From CAVVEQ01 sp963806635 (GTDB lineage: Bacteria > Chloroflexota > Anaerolineae > Anaerolineales > Anaerolineaceae): a DNA stretch of 64,000 nucleotides. Both the position numbers and the translations under genes were made by a program. The notes beneath the pieces were generated by a model, which was given only the letters and a program-made list of their open reading frames with translations, was not told the origin of the DNA and did no database searches. Shown piece by piece: positions 8,844 through 17,300 of this stretch; position 1 is the first letter of the stretch; each line of letters opens with the position of its first letter. The stretch spans positions 1,575,967 to 1,639,966 of the forward strand of contig CAWDZA010000015.1 of assembly GCA_963806635.1 (NCBI GenBank), read 5' to 3'.

Positions 8844-9865
8844 CCCGCTTTATCCAGCTCCGGCCAACTTAATAGCGTAACCTCCAGCAGCAGGCGGATG
8901 TTGGCGTTGTTATCCAGCTTCCAAAGCGCGGAATTCAGGTCCTTCAGGCAGCCAAGCGCAACTGCAGGGCTCACAATCCCCGCCAGTCTGCGGATCTCAT
9001 CCGTAATATCAATATTGATGATGGAATCAGCCACCCCTGTTCCTGCAAGATAAATATCCCGCCACAGCCCGCACCATGTCTGCAGGGTTTGCCTCAGTTC
9101 ATCCCTTGTCTGGTTCATCTTTTCATTTCGCCGGGAAACCCTTTCGGCGAACGCAAACCGGGCGATCAAGTCATCCTGAAGCAGTTGCAGACCTTCGGTC
9201 AGGTGTGCCCGGCGCGCTTCAAAAAGGTCCTTCGATCTGCCCAGCGCGATCGCCCTGCCCGGGCAGCCGTCGGCGATATGTGCCAACGTTTCAACCGGCG
9301 CAGTCTTCAATCCCTCCACATTCTGCAGTGCCTCAGCCAGATCAGAAGGTCGGAGCGGGCGCAGGCGGATGTGCTCGCAGCGCGAAGAAATGGTGGGCAG
9401 CAGGCTTTCGGGGGATTCCGCAGTGAGCAGCAGCACAACCCGGTCCGGAGGCTCTTCTAAAACCTTTAATAAAGCGTTCTGAGCATCCTCGGTGGCTTCC
9501 TGGAAGTTCAGCAGCAGCGCGATGCGAACTTTGGATTCATAAGGGGCAAGAGCCAGGGCGCGCTGAAGTTCGCGCACCTGCTCGATCAAAATACGTGTAC
9601 GCTCAGGGTTTCGGCGGACGATGGAAAGGTCAGCCTGTTGTTCCTTGCAGATCCCCTTGCACGCCCGGCACACACCGCAGAATTCACCCGGCGCAGGCGG
9701 GTTTTGGCAATTCAACGCCTGGGCAAAGCGCAGGGCCAGGGTGCGCCGCCCAATCCCCTGCGGTCCGGTGAAGAGGTACGCCTGGCGGGTCGTTCCCCGG
9801 CTGATATGCTTTTGCAGCAAGCCCACCGCCCATTCCTGCCCGATGTAGTTCCAATCCATGCGCAC
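8840..9865 (-). CDS. holB: DNA polymerase III delta-prime subunit
   Basis: The 341-residue clamp-loader subunit has a P-loop-like Gly-Pro-Gln-Gly-Ile-Gly-Arg-Arg-Thr (34-42) with Arg in place of the catalytic Lys, as expected for delta-prime, which does not hydrolyse ATP. A zinc module of Cys53, Cys63, Cys66 and Cys69 follows. Glu-Asp-Ala-Gln-Asn-Ala-Leu-Leu-Lys-Val-Leu-Glu-Glu-Pro and the Ser-Arg-Cys arginine-finger motif are present. It acts with the tau/gamma and delta subunits to load the beta clamp. GTG 9865 or ATG 9859 could be the start. It lies downstream of a terminator, so it is probably transcribed separately from the bactofilin gene. Confidence 0.85.
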   Translation of the reverse strand: MRMDWNYIGQEWAVGLLQKHISRGTTRQAYLFTGPQGIGRRTLALRFAQALNCQNPPAPGEFCGVCRACKGICKEQQADLSIVRRNPERTRILIEQVRELQRALALAPYESKVRIALLLNFQEATEDAQNALLKVLEEPPDRVVLLLTAESPESLLPTISSRCEHIRLRPLRPSDLAEALQNVEGLKTAPVETLAHIADGCPGRAIALGRSKDLFEARRAHLTEGLQLLQDDLIARFAFAERVSRRNEKMNQTRDELRQTLQTWCGLWRDIYLAGTGVADSIINIDITDEIRRLAGIVSPAVALGCLKDLNSALWKLDNNANIRLLLEVTLLSWPELDKAG

Positions 9866-9902
9866 GATTGTAGCATACCTCCCCTGACCTTCGCCCAGGG
9901 AT

Positions 9903-9931
9903 AAAAAAAGACCGCGGGATTTCCGCGATCT
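9903..9931 (-). terminator. Intrinsic terminator after the bactofilin gene
   Basis: On the minus strand GATCGCGG pairs with CCGCGGTC (one G-T pair) around a short A-rich loop and is followed by seven T (plus bases 9903-9909). It lies 18 bases past the bactofilin stop. Confidence 0.8.
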
Positions 9932-9948
9932 GTCCTCTTTGTTGGGTG

Positions 9949-10428
9949 TTATTTTGAAGCCACCTTGCGGGGTTTCTTTTCCTCTGCCGGCGGAACAGGT
10001 TCGGGTTCAGAGGAAGCAGGAGCAGGTTCTGGCTCGTTTTTCTCGTCCAGTTGCAGATCCACGCGGTCTTCCATGCGCACCTGCCCGCGCAGGAAGGCGC
10101 CCTCCTCGGAAGCAAATGCGCTGATCACCACGTCGCCCCACACCCTGCCCGTGGAACGGATCTCCAGCTTCTCGGCGGTGATATTCCCTTTCACCGAGCC
10201 AGCTACAATCACCGTGTTCGCCCGCAGGTCATCGCAGGTCACCCGCCCGCTTTCCCCCACCACCAGCAGCCCGCGTAGGCGGATCTCGCCTTCAAACGTG
10301 CCCTCAATGCGGATCCCGCCGCTGCCGCTCAGGGCTCCCCTCCAAATGATCCCCGAACCCAAAACCGAAGTCACCCGTTCTGCGGGGGTGATGGGTTGGG
10401 TTGCGGCGGGTTCAGCTTTTCGGAACAT
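9949..10428 (-). CDS. Bactofilin family cytoskeletal protein
   Basis: The protein has 159 residues. A bactofilin (DUF583) beta-helix core spans about residues 24-115: Gly-Ser-Gly-Gly-Ile-Arg-Ile-Glu-Gly-Thr-Phe-Glu-Gly-Glu-Ile, then repeated beta rungs with Val-Ile-Val-Ala-Gly-Ser-Val-Lys-Gly-Asn-Ile. A disordered Pro/Glu/Lys tail follows. Bactofilins self-assemble without nucleotide into filaments that position envelope enzymes or DNA partners. The gene follows the UspA gene on the same strand by about 50 bases and ends at a strong terminator. No peptidoglycan hydrolase lies beside it, so its partner cannot be read from context. Confidence 0.85.
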   Translation of the reverse strand: MFRKAEPAATQPITPAERVTSVLGSGIIWRGALSGSGGIRIEGTFEGEIRLRGLLVVGESGRVTCDDLRANTVIVAGSVKGNITAEKLEIRSTGRVWGDVVISAFASEEGAFLRGQVRMEDRVDLQLDEKNEPEPAPASSEPEPVPPAEEKKPRKVASK

Positions 10429-10478
10429 CGGGTTATCAGGGCTCCATTATCGCAGGGATTCTCTCACCGTGCAATCCA

Positions 10479-11381
10479 CTACTCTTCCTCTTTGGTCGCT
10501 GGCACCATCAGCAGCGGGATACTGGAGCCATTGATCACTTTGGCTCCCACACTTCCCGCCCAGAATGCCCCCAATCCGGCTTTTCCATGCGTGCCAACCA
10601 CAACCAGATCGAACTCATCCTCGCGGGAGGTCTCCAGGATCTCCTGTGCCGGATCTCCGCGGCGAACTTGGATCGAGACCTTCAAACCGGCTTCCTCAAA
10701 TTGCATCGCCTTTCGCCCCAGGTATTCATAAGCGAATTCCTCGGTGGCATCCAGCACAGCCCGGGTTGTATTGGGCAGCAATCGGCTGGTTTCATTATCA
10801 GATCCTGAAAGCGAGCCGGTGGTATGAACAACCATCAATATCGTCACCTCCGCAGCCAGTCCTCTTCCCAGTTCCACCGCTGCCGGCAGAACCACTTCGT
10901 GCTCTTCAACCCCATCCAGGCAGACAAGAAAATTGAAAAGTCTCCCCTGTGGATCAGGATCTTTTTTGATGAGTACGATCGGGACTTTCGTCCGGCTGAT
11001 CACCTGGTTTGCCAGGTTCCCCACCGAGAAATCCCGCCAGCCCCCACTGCCATGGGCGCACATCAACACCAGATCCGGCTGCAGCTCCTCGATATGGTCC
11101 GCCAGGCTGCCGGCTACGCTTTCCACTCCCTCTGTGTGTACATGACAGGTTATATCCGTATCCGCCGGAAACCATTCCGAGGCGATCCGGCCAAGATACA
11201 CGCGGGCTTCATCCTCAGATGCCAGATGTCTCTCCCCGTGGACACTCCCGCTGGTATCCTGCTCAATTATGTGGATAAGCGTAACCCGCGGGTGAAGTGC
11301 CTTGTAAAGCGTCCTGGCATAAGGCAGAACGATCTCCGCCAGGTTGGATCCATCCAGAGGGATGAGAAGATGGTTGATCAT
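10479..11381 (-). CDS. Tandem universal stress protein
   Basis: The 300-residue protein contains two UspA domains. The first begins Leu-Leu-Ile-Pro-Leu-Asp-Gly-Ser and the second ends with the ATP-binding loop Val-Val-Gly-Thr-His-Gly-Lys-Ala-Gly-Leu followed by Gly-Ser-Val-Gly-Ala-Lys-Val. The first domain has Met-Cys-Ala-His-Gly-Ser-Gly-Gly in the same loop, a weaker Gly-x2-Gly-x9-Gly-Ser pattern. The start lies 3 bases after the NRAMP stop, so the two are surely co-transcribed. Pairing of Usp domain proteins with metal transporters is common and suggests a regulatory or stress-linked role, but that is inference. Confidence 0.85.
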   Translation of the reverse strand: MINHLLIPLDGSNLAEIVLPYARTLYKALHPRVTLIHIIEQDTSGSVHGERHLASEDEARVYLGRIASEWFPADTDITCHVHTEGVESVAGSLADHIEELQPDLVLMCAHGSGGWRDFSVGNLANQVISRTKVPIVLIKKDPDPQGRLFNFLVCLDGVEEHEVVLPAAVELGRGLAAEVTILMVVHTTGSLSGSDNETSRLLPNTTRAVLDATEEFAYEYLGRKAMQFEEAGLKVSIQVRRGDPAQEILETSREDEFDLVVVGTHGKAGLGAFWAGSVGAKVINGSSIPLLMVPATKEEE

Positions 11382-11384
11382 TTC

Positions 11385-12686
11385 CTATCCTGAAATAAAG
11401 GTGGCATAAAGCAAATAGACGTTCAAAAAAATTATTAAACTGGCAACAAAAACCGCCACGACCGTGGTGATCTTTTGGTTTATTAGGATCCCCATGATCT
11501 CCTTTTTACTTGTGAACATCACCAGAGGGATTACCGCGAAGGGTAGTCCAAAGCTCAACAATACCTGGCTGAAAACAAGGACGTTTGTGGGATCCAATCC
11601 GAGGAAGATAACGATCAAAGCAGGCAGCATGGTGACAGTTCTGCGAATCCAAACCGGGATCTCTCTCTTGAGAAAACCCTTCATGATCACCTGTCCTGCC
11701 ATGGTTCCCACAGAGGATGAGGATAATCCGGAAGCTAATAATGAAATGGCAAATACCGTGCTGGCTGCTTTCCCGAGAAGCGGTTCCAGGGTGAGATGCG
11801 CCTGTTCGATTGTGCCAATATCAGAAAGCCCATGACTGTGAAAGGTTGTCGCAGCCATGATCAACATTGCTCCGTTGACAAGGCTGGCGATGCCCATGGC
11901 GATACCCACATCGATCAATTCAAACCGGAATAGCTTTTTTAATAGTGAAGGTTCTTTGACCACAACCCGGTTTTGGGTAAGGGAGGAGTGCAGGTAGATG
12001 GCATGCGGCATGACGGTTGCGCCGATGATACCAACCGCCAGGTATATGCTTTGCGGTCCTGCCAAATGAGGAACAACGGCATGGTAAAGCACTATCCCCC
12101 AGGGTGGTTGAACGAGGATCGTTTCGATCACATAGCAAACTGCGATCACTCCCACGAACGCCGAGATCACTGCCTCCAGAGGGCGAAAACCATATCGTTC
12201 AAGCCCCAAAATAATGAAGGTCGTAATCGCAGTAATAATCCCGGCAATCCAAAGAGGCATACCAAAGAGGAGGTTGAAGCCCAGCGCTGCTCCAAGGAAT
12301 TCCGCCAGGTCAGTGGCCATCGCCACCAGTTCCATAATCACCCACATGATCCAAACAATTGGTCTTGAATACGAGATGCGGCATTGTTCGGCCAGGTTAT
12401 TCCCGGAGGCAATTCCCAATTTTGCGGAAAGCGATTGAAGCAGCATTGCCATCAGGTTGCTGGCGACGATCACCCAGAGCAGCAAATAGCCGTATTTTGC
12501 GCCGGCAGCGATATTCGTGGCGAAGTTGCCGGGATCGACATACGCAACGCTGGCAATGAAAGCCGGCCCCAGGAAGGGCAGGATCCTGGCCAACCCGCTG
12601 CGTTTGCTGGTACCTTTCAGCACATCCCGCGCCGCCTGAGAGGTGGGGTCGTTTTCGGTCCTTGGAGGTTTACGATTTTCACTCAT
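11385..12686 (-). CDS. mntH: NRAMP family divalent metal (Mn/Fe) transporter
   Basis: The 433-residue polytopic protein carries the NRAMP signature Asp-Pro-Gly-Asn in the first helix (metal ligands Asp and Asn) and Met-Pro-His in the sixth helix, both with their conserved surroundings. Eleven helices are expected. It imports Mn2+ or Fe2+ with protons across the cytoplasmic membrane. ATG 12686 is chosen because the frame upstream of it has no family similarity and overlaps the divergent promoter. The start region lacks a strong SD. The UspA gene follows directly. No MntR-type box is obvious upstream. Confidence 0.85.
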   Translation of the reverse strand: MSENRKPPRTENDPTSQAARDVLKGTSKRSGLARILPFLGPAFIASVAYVDPGNFATNIAAGAKYGYLLLWVIVASNLMAMLLQSLSAKLGIASGNNLAEQCRISYSRPIVWIMWVIMELVAMATDLAEFLGAALGFNLLFGMPLWIAGIITAITTFIILGLERYGFRPLEAVISAFVGVIAVCYVIETILVQPPWGIVLYHAVVPHLAGPQSIYLAVGIIGATVMPHAIYLHSSLTQNRVVVKEPSLLKKLFRFELIDVGIAMGIASLVNGAMLIMAATTFHSHGLSDIGTIEQAHLTLEPLLGKAASTVFAISLLASGLSSSSVGTMAGQVIMKGFLKREIPVWIRRTVTMLPALIVIFLGLDPTNVLVFSQVLLSFGLPFAVIPLVMFTSKKEIMGILINQKITTVVAVFVASLIIFLNVYLLYATFISG

Positions 12687-12751
12687 CGCTGAAATGATTT
12701 TACCATCCGCGAGGAGGTGCCCGCCAGAGCGCCAGCAGGAATCGTCTCGGG

Positions 12752-12757
12752 TATAAT
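12752..12757 (+). promoter_or_regulatory. -10 element TATAAT (extended GGGTATAAT) before methyltransferase
   Basis: A perfect TATAAT sits 34 bases before ATG 12792 and is preceded by GGG. No convincing -35 is seen 17 bases upstream. The same GC-preceded TATAAT recurs before other genes here. Confidence 0.4.
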
Positions 12758-12791
12758 AACCGCCGAAACTGCTAAAAGAAGGCTTTTCATA

Positions 12792-13550
12792 ATGGAAAAT
12801 GACCGCGACCAGAAGATCAGTGCATATTGGGAGGACCCCAAAACCTCCTCCATGAACGATAAATACATCGCCACGCTGGAGACGGAGATGATCCGAAGGC
12901 ACATGCCCGCAGATGCGCGCGTTCTGGACCTGGGCTGCGGAGATGGCACCGGTTCAAGCGGCTACCGGGTTGGCGTTGGTTCCTATATTGCCATGGAACG
13001 TTCCTGGAAGATGATCCGCGAATTCCAAACCCGCGAGGGAGCCATCCCCCTCGTCCGTGGCGACCTGCGCGCGCTGCCTTTCTCCCGCCAGCCGAAAGAC
13101 CTCTTCCCGGTGGTCATCACCCAGCGTGCCCTCATCAACCTGCCGGATGAAGCTGCCCAGGAAGAGGTGCTAAACATCCTGCCTGAGTTGGTGCAGCCCG
13201 GCGGTCTGCTTCTTCTTTGTGAAGCCTTCCGCGAGGGTTCTCAGAACCTGAACGCCCTGAGGGAGCACCTCGGGTATGATTCCATCCCACCCCGCTGGCA
13301 CAACGTCCACCTCACTCATCCGCTGGTCGAAAATGTACTCTCCCCGCGCCTCGAGCTGACCTCCGAGGAAGACCTGAGCACTTATTTCTTCCTCACCCGC
13401 GTGGTCAACCAGGCGCTTTCCGGAAACGTCCCCCTGGATTGGGACCGCCCCTTCAACAAGATCGCCTTTGAGATCTCACAGAGCGGTCTCGGACCTCAAT
13501 TCCGCGGCTGGAGCCATATCACATTGCAGGTGTGGAAAAAGAAAAGTTGA
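12792..13550 (+). CDS. Class I SAM-dependent methyltransferase
   Basis: The protein has 252 residues. SAM-binding motif I is Val-Leu-Asp-Leu-Gly-Cys-Gly-Asp-Gly-Thr-Gly at about residues 44-54, followed by a Val-Arg-Gly-Asp-Leu-Arg-Ala-Leu-Pro-Phe strand. Motif II-like Val-Val-Ile-Thr-Gln-Arg-Ala-Leu-Ile-Asn-Leu and Val-Gln-Pro-Gly-Gly-Leu-Leu-Leu-Leu-Cys-Glu complete the Rossmann pattern of Methyltransf_11/25 proteins. The last 80 residues have no motif that tells the substrate. It is divergent from mntH and monocistronic by appearance. Substrate unknown; a small-molecule O- or C-methyltransferase is most likely. Confidence 0.75.
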   Translation: MENDRDQKISAYWEDPKTSSMNDKYIATLETEMIRRHMPADARVLDLGCGDGTGSSGYRVGVGSYIAMERSWKMIREFQTREGAIPLVRGDLRALPFSRQPKDLFPVVITQRALINLPDEAAQEEVLNILPELVQPGGLLLLCEAFREGSQNLNALREHLGYDSIPPRWHNVHLTHPLVENVLSPRLELTSEEDLSTYFFLTRVVNQALSGNVPLDWDRPFNKIAFEISQSGLGPQFRGWSHITLQVWKKKS

Positions 13551-13589
13551 TTGGTTGAATAGTTGAATGGTTTCGTAGGGAGGGGGTTG

Positions 13590-13762
13590 ATCGGTAGGGC
13601 GGGCTCTTGCCCGCCGTTTTATTTTGTCATTGCGAGGAGCGCCGGCGACGACCGGCGCGACGTGGCAATCTGAATCCAAGCGGGTTATGTAGGGGCGCAC
13701 GGCCGTACGCCTTTACGAAAAATATGATTTTTAATGGGTGGTGGTCGTACGCCCCTACCCTT
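13590..13762. repeat. Cluster of dispersed palindromic intergenic elements
   Basis: Three elements lie in 170 bases. First, a short GGCGGGC/GCCCGCC palindrome near 13596-13617. Second, a REP-like unit at about 13627-13671 beginning TCATTGCGAGGAGC and ending GTGGCAATCT; its partner at 63478-63513 also begins TCATTGCGAG and ends CAATCTC. Third, a unit bounded by GTAGGGGCGCACG (about 13690) and CGTACGCCCCTAC (about 13747), a 13-base inverted repeat with one mismatch about 60 bases apart. They look like non-coding repeats (REP or MITE type) between the methyltransferase and mpg. Confidence 0.6.
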
Positions 13763-14343
13763 TACGGGTCGTAAATCTCCACGGCATACTCCTCCACGGC
13801 TCAGGCACGTTATTCAGCCCGATGCGCGGCGTGGCCAGGATTGTTTCCACCCGCGCGCTTTCCCCCTCTTCCACGAACAATCCGCTCTCCGCGTTGCACA
13901 CCCCCACACCATTGAGCGCGCCCGTGATGCCGAACGCTTGGGTCAGCTTGGCTGGCCCATCACACCAGATCTCGCGCTTTCGTCCCGCCCGGCGTTCGGC
14001 AATCCGCTCCAAGCCTTCCAGCGGCTCCACCGCGCGGATCAAAGCGGCGGCGGGCACACCCTCCGCTCCGGTGACGAAGTTGAGGCACCAGTGCATCCCG
14101 TAGGTGAAATACACGTATGCCACCCCCGGGGGACCAAACATGACGGCGTTGCGCTTGGTCTTCCCGGCGTGCGCGTGGCAGCCCAGGTCCTCCACTCCCG
14201 CGGTAGGCTTCCGTCTCGGTGATGATCCCGCTGACCCGCTGCCCGTCTTCCACCCGCACAAGATGCATCCCGAGCAGGTCGCGGGCAACATCCAGCGCAT
14301 CGCGGTCGTAAAAAGAAACCGGAAGGATGGGGGCTCGATTCAT
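13755..14343 (-). CDS. 3-methyladenine DNA glycosylase, Mpg/AAG family (one frameshift)
   Basis: The protein of about 196 residues excises alkylated purines in base-excision repair. The N-terminus has Ala-Arg-Asp-Leu-Leu-Gly-Met and Ile-Ile-Thr-Glu-Thr-Glu-Ala-Tyr, the AAG catalytic Glu region. After a frame change near base 14195 the rest continues Asp-Leu-Gly-Cys-His-Ala-His-Ala-Gly-Lys-Thr-Lys-Arg-Asn and Tyr-Val-Tyr-Phe-Thr-Tyr-Gly-Met-His-Trp-Cys-Leu-Asn, both AAG hallmarks. The span is 3n+1, so one inserted base explains the break. It follows the epimerase gene by 16 bases on the same strand. The end overlaps one arm of a palindromic repeat. Confidence 0.82.
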
Positions 14344-14359
14344 TTTTCCCGGATCGGTC

Positions 14360-15310
14360 TTATTTGGAAGTCTTGCCGTTGCCGTTCTGATGAAAACGGG
14401 TGTCTTTCTGCAGGGTCAGGCGCAGCCCGTCCTTTAATTTAACCGAGGGGCTGAATTTCAGCTTATCTTTCGCCAAGTGAATATCGGCACACAGCCGCCC
14501 CGGACCCGTATCTGAGCGCGGATTGTAGATCACCTGGGCGGGCTTGCCGGTCACTTCCAGGATGAGCTTGACCAGCTCGCGGATCGAGGTGTCGTTGCCC
14601 GAACCGATATTCATCGTCAGCCCGCTGATCCCTGGCAACTTGGAAGCAGAAGCCATCGCCTTCACCACGTCATCGATATAAATATAATCGCGGGTCTGCA
14701 GCCCGTCTCCCTGAATAACGAGCGTCCCCTGCTGGAGGGCTTGCTGGATGAAGTTGGGGATCACTGGCGCGTGCACCGGGGGGATCTGCTGACCGGGTCC
14801 ATAGGCATTGAAAACCCGCAGGCAGACCGTTTCAATACCCCACAGCGCGCCGATGGTGCGCACATAATATTCTCCGGCCAATTTGGAAACCGCGTAAGGC
14901 GAGCGCGGGTCGGGGGTGAAGCTCTCGCGAACTGGCTGGTGATGCTGGTTGCCATACACGGCGCCGGAGGAGATGAAAACCACCCTGCGTACGCCCACAT
15001 CCCGCATGGCTTCCATCAGCGTTACGGTCCCGCCCACGTTCACATCATTGTATTCGCCCGGGTAAAGTAGCGATTCCGGAACCAGCACCCGCGCTGCCAG
15101 GTGATAGACGCAATCCACCTCTTGCAGCAGCGTCCACAGCTTGGGGCGGTCCTTCACATCCCCGCGCGTAAAATGCACGTCTGGATGAAGCGCTTCGGGG
15201 TTGCCGGTGGAAAGGTTATCGACGCCGCGAACTGTGTTCCCCTCTCCCACCAGGGAATTGGCCAGGGCAGAGCCCAGGAATCCTGCCGCGCCGGTGATCA
15301 AATATCTCAT
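14360..15310 (-). CDS. NAD-dependent epimerase/dehydratase (UDP-sugar epimerase type)
   Basis: The 316-residue extended short-chain dehydrogenase has Gly-Ala-Ala-Gly-Phe-Leu-Gly (7-13) for NAD binding, His-Leu-Ala-Ala near 71, Ser-Ser-Gly near 115 and the catalytic Tyr-Ala-Val-Ser-Lys near 140. This pattern matches GalE/WbpP-like UDP-glucose or UDP-N-acetylglucosamine 4-epimerases. The C-terminal Arg-Asp-Tyr-Ile-Tyr-Ile-Asp-Asp-Val segment is typical. It probably supplies sugar nucleotides for envelope polysaccharide, but no glycosyltransferases lie beside it. It is divergent from the MerR/B12 regulator and is followed by mpg. Confidence 0.8.
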   Translation of the reverse strand: MRYLITGAAGFLGSALANSLVGEGNTVRGVDNLSTGNPEALHPDVHFTRGDVKDRPKLWTLLQEVDCVYHLAARVLVPESLLYPGEYNDVNVGGTVTLMEAMRDVGVRRVVFISSGAVYGNQHHQPVRESFTPDPRSPYAVSKLAGEYYVRTIGALWGIETVCLRVFNAYGPGQQIPPVHAPVIPNFIQQALQQGTLVIQGDGLQTRDYIYIDDVVKAMASASKLPGISGLTMNIGSGNDTSIRELVKLILEVTGKPAQVIYNPRSDTGPGRLCADIHLAKDKLKFSPSVKLKDGLRLTLQKDTRFHQNGNGKTSK

Positions 15311-15386
15311 GGAATTGGGATTATAGCATACCCGGCAGGCTCGCCTTGCGTCACGCTTTCAGCTTTCCCGCAGGGCGTTTTGTTTG

Positions 15387-15407
15387 TATAATCTTGTTGG
15401 AAACAAC
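15387..15407 (+). promoter_or_regulatory. -10 TATAAT and small palindrome before the MerR/B12 gene
   Basis: TATAAT lies at 15387-15392 and GTTG-GAAA-CAAC at 15396-15407, immediately before ATG 15409. The transcript would have a leader of only about 10 bases. The small palindrome could be part of an operator. No clear -35 is seen. Confidence 0.4.
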
Positions 15408-15408
15408 C

Positions 15409-16368
15409 ATGCCAAAGATTAACGAGCTTTCTGATCAACCCCTCTATCCCATCAAGACCATCAGCTCCCGCACCGGCATCCTGCCGGTGACCCTACGCGC
15501 CTGGGAACGGCGTTATCAATTGCTGACCCCCCAGCGCGGAGAAAACCGATACCGCCTCTATTCGGATCAGGATATTGCCATTGTCACCTGGGTGAAGGCA
15601 AAGGTGGATGGCGAGATGCAGATCAGTGCCGCTTCCCGCCTGGTGAAGGAAATGCGCCGTACAGGAAATTGGCCGGAGGTGAGCATCCTGATGCAGCCCG
15701 AGCCCATCTGCCAATCCAGCCAGCCTGCCGCGGATTTCATCGCACCCCTGCATCAGGCGTTGATCGAGAAAAAAGAGGCTGCCGCAACCGCCCTTCTAAA
15801 TGAAGTGCGTGGACAATACAGTTTAGCGGAAATCTTCAATGAGATTTTTATCCCAGTCTTGGTCAGGATTGGCCAGGCCTGGTATGAGGGACGGATTGGC
15901 GTCTCCACCGAGCATTTTGCCAGTTCGCTTATTCGAGGCTGGGTGCTGCAGATCTTTTATTCCCTGCCCGCCCGCAGCACCGGAAAGCGTATCCTGGTGG
16001 GCACCGGGGCAGAGGAAACGCACGAAATCGGCGCCTTGTTTTTTGCCTGTTTGCTGCGCGACAAAGGCTACTTCGTTGATTATATCGGCCCCGACAATCC
16101 GCTGGACGACCTGGTGGATTATGCTGCCGAGGAGAAGGCAGCCATGGTGATCCTCACCGCCACTCTGGATTCGAATGCAATGGTTCTGAAGAAAGTTCAG
16201 GATAAATTGAAAGCATTATCCCGGCCGCCGATCTTCGCCTATGCAGGGCAGGCTTTCACCCTCTACCCGAATCTCCTCCAGGTTGTACCAGGGATCTTCC
16301 TGGGGAACAGTTTATCCGAGGGTGTGGAAAAGGTGGATGAATTGCTGAATGGCGGCAAGGGGGGTTGA
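15409..16368 (+). CDS. MerR-family regulator with B12-binding domain (CarH/LitR-like)
   Basis: The protein has 319 residues. The N-terminal MerR helix-turn-helix (about 13-75) is Tyr-Pro-Ile-Lys-Thr-Ile-Ser-Ser-Arg-Thr-Gly with Leu-Arg-Ala-Trp-Glu-Arg-Arg-Tyr. A helical bundle follows with Trp158-x9-Glu168-His169, the motif that caps adenosylcobalamin in CarH. A Rossmann B12 fold then has Glu-Thr-His205-Glu-Ile-Gly, the E/D-x-H-x-x-G lower-ligand motif. All three marks of light-sensing CarH proteins are therefore present. CarH tetramers bind DNA in the dark with adenosylcobalamin and fall apart in light; related LitR proteins act likewise. No carotenoid or photolyase genes are in the window, so its target is not visible. 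The divergent epimerase-mpg pair (a DNA-repair gene) is a possible one. Confidence 0.82.
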   Translation: MPKINELSDQPLYPIKTISSRTGILPVTLRAWERRYQLLTPQRGENRYRLYSDQDIAIVTWVKAKVDGEMQISAASRLVKEMRRTGNWPEVSILMQPEPICQSSQPAADFIAPLHQALIEKKEAAATALLNEVRGQYSLAEIFNEIFIPVLVRIGQAWYEGRIGVSTEHFASSLIRGWVLQIFYSLPARSTGKRILVGTGAEETHEIGALFFACLLRDKGYFVDYIGPDNPLDDLVDYAAEEKAAMVILTATLDSNAMVLKKVQDKLKALSRPPIFAYAGQAFTLYPNLLQVVPGIFLGNSLSEGVEKVDELLNGGKGG

Positions 16369-16390
16369 CCCGGTTGATCCAACCGGTTTA

Positions 16391-17191
16391 TCAGGGTTGG
16401 GTCGTCCGCGCGACAAGGGTTTTGACCGACAGCAGCGCGATAAATGAAATAATGATCAGAATGATCGACAGCGTGACCGCGTTGGTCAGATTGGATTCAA
16501 ACCCCAGATAAATTGCCATTGGCATTGTCTGCGTTCGTCCGGGGAAATTCCCTGCAAAGATGATGGTTGCGCCAAACTCACCCAGCGCCCGCGACCAATG
16601 CAAGCACAGCGCCGCTGACCATCGCCACCCGGAAATGGGGAAAACCAGGTATCGGAACACCTGCCAGGAATTGGCGCCGTCCAGTTGCCCGGCCTGGATC
16701 AATTCATTATCCACCGCAGCAAAACCCAGCGCGGCCGCTGTAATAAAATACGGCGCGGCAATAAAGACCTGAGCCAGCACCACTGCCATCCCGGTGAAGG
16801 ACAAGGGAAGCCCTAGAATTCGCAAGAAAGCCCCCAATCGCACTCTGCCGGCCCAGCGCCAACAGCAGGGCAACCCCGGCCGTGGAGGGAGGCAGAACGG
16901 TTGGCAGGCTCACCAGCGCGTCCGCTGCCCGGTGAAGCGGGAAAACGGTGCCTGCCCAGCAGATAGGCCAACGGGTGTTCCGAAAAGAATGATCAACAGC
17001 AGGCTGATAAAGGTGGTTCGCAAGGCTCACCCCAATCGCCTGGTGTACTTCTGGATCCTGCATGCTTTTCAGAAGATCGCCGAAACGAGGAATATGAAAA
17101 AAGATGCCAGAATAGGGCAGGATGAAGAAGATCAACATGGGAAGAGCTGCCAACCACCAGAGTCGTTCCGTCCAGCGGTGAGAGAATTCAT
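16391..17191 (-). pseudogene. modB: Molybdate ABC transporter permease modB, multiply frameshifted
   Basis: The C-terminal 160 residues are well preserved: Leu-Asp-Gly-Ala-Asn-Ser-Trp-Gln-Val-Phe-Arg, then Ser-Arg-Ala-Leu-Gly-Glu-Phe-Gly-Ala-Thr-Ile-Ile-Phe-Ala-Gly-Asn-Phe-Pro-Gly-Arg with Thr-Met-Pro, characteristic of ModB. The N-terminal half (Leu-Ala-Ala-Leu-Pro-Met-Leu-Ile-Phe-Phe; Leu-Pro-Thr-Val-Leu-Pro-Pro-Ser-Thr-Ala-Gly-Val) is spread over three frames. The likely start is ATG 17191. It would form the channel for molybdate import with ModA and an ATPase; no ModC is present here. Either this locus is decaying or the sequence here is poor. Confidence 0.75.
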
Positions 17192-17300
17192 CTCTTACTT
17201 CGAGCTAGTTGGATCTCATGTGATCATTTCCGTTCCCATCCTTATGGGTGGAGGAACCGAGGGTCAATGGGTTGAAATTGGTAAGATTGCCAGTTGATTA

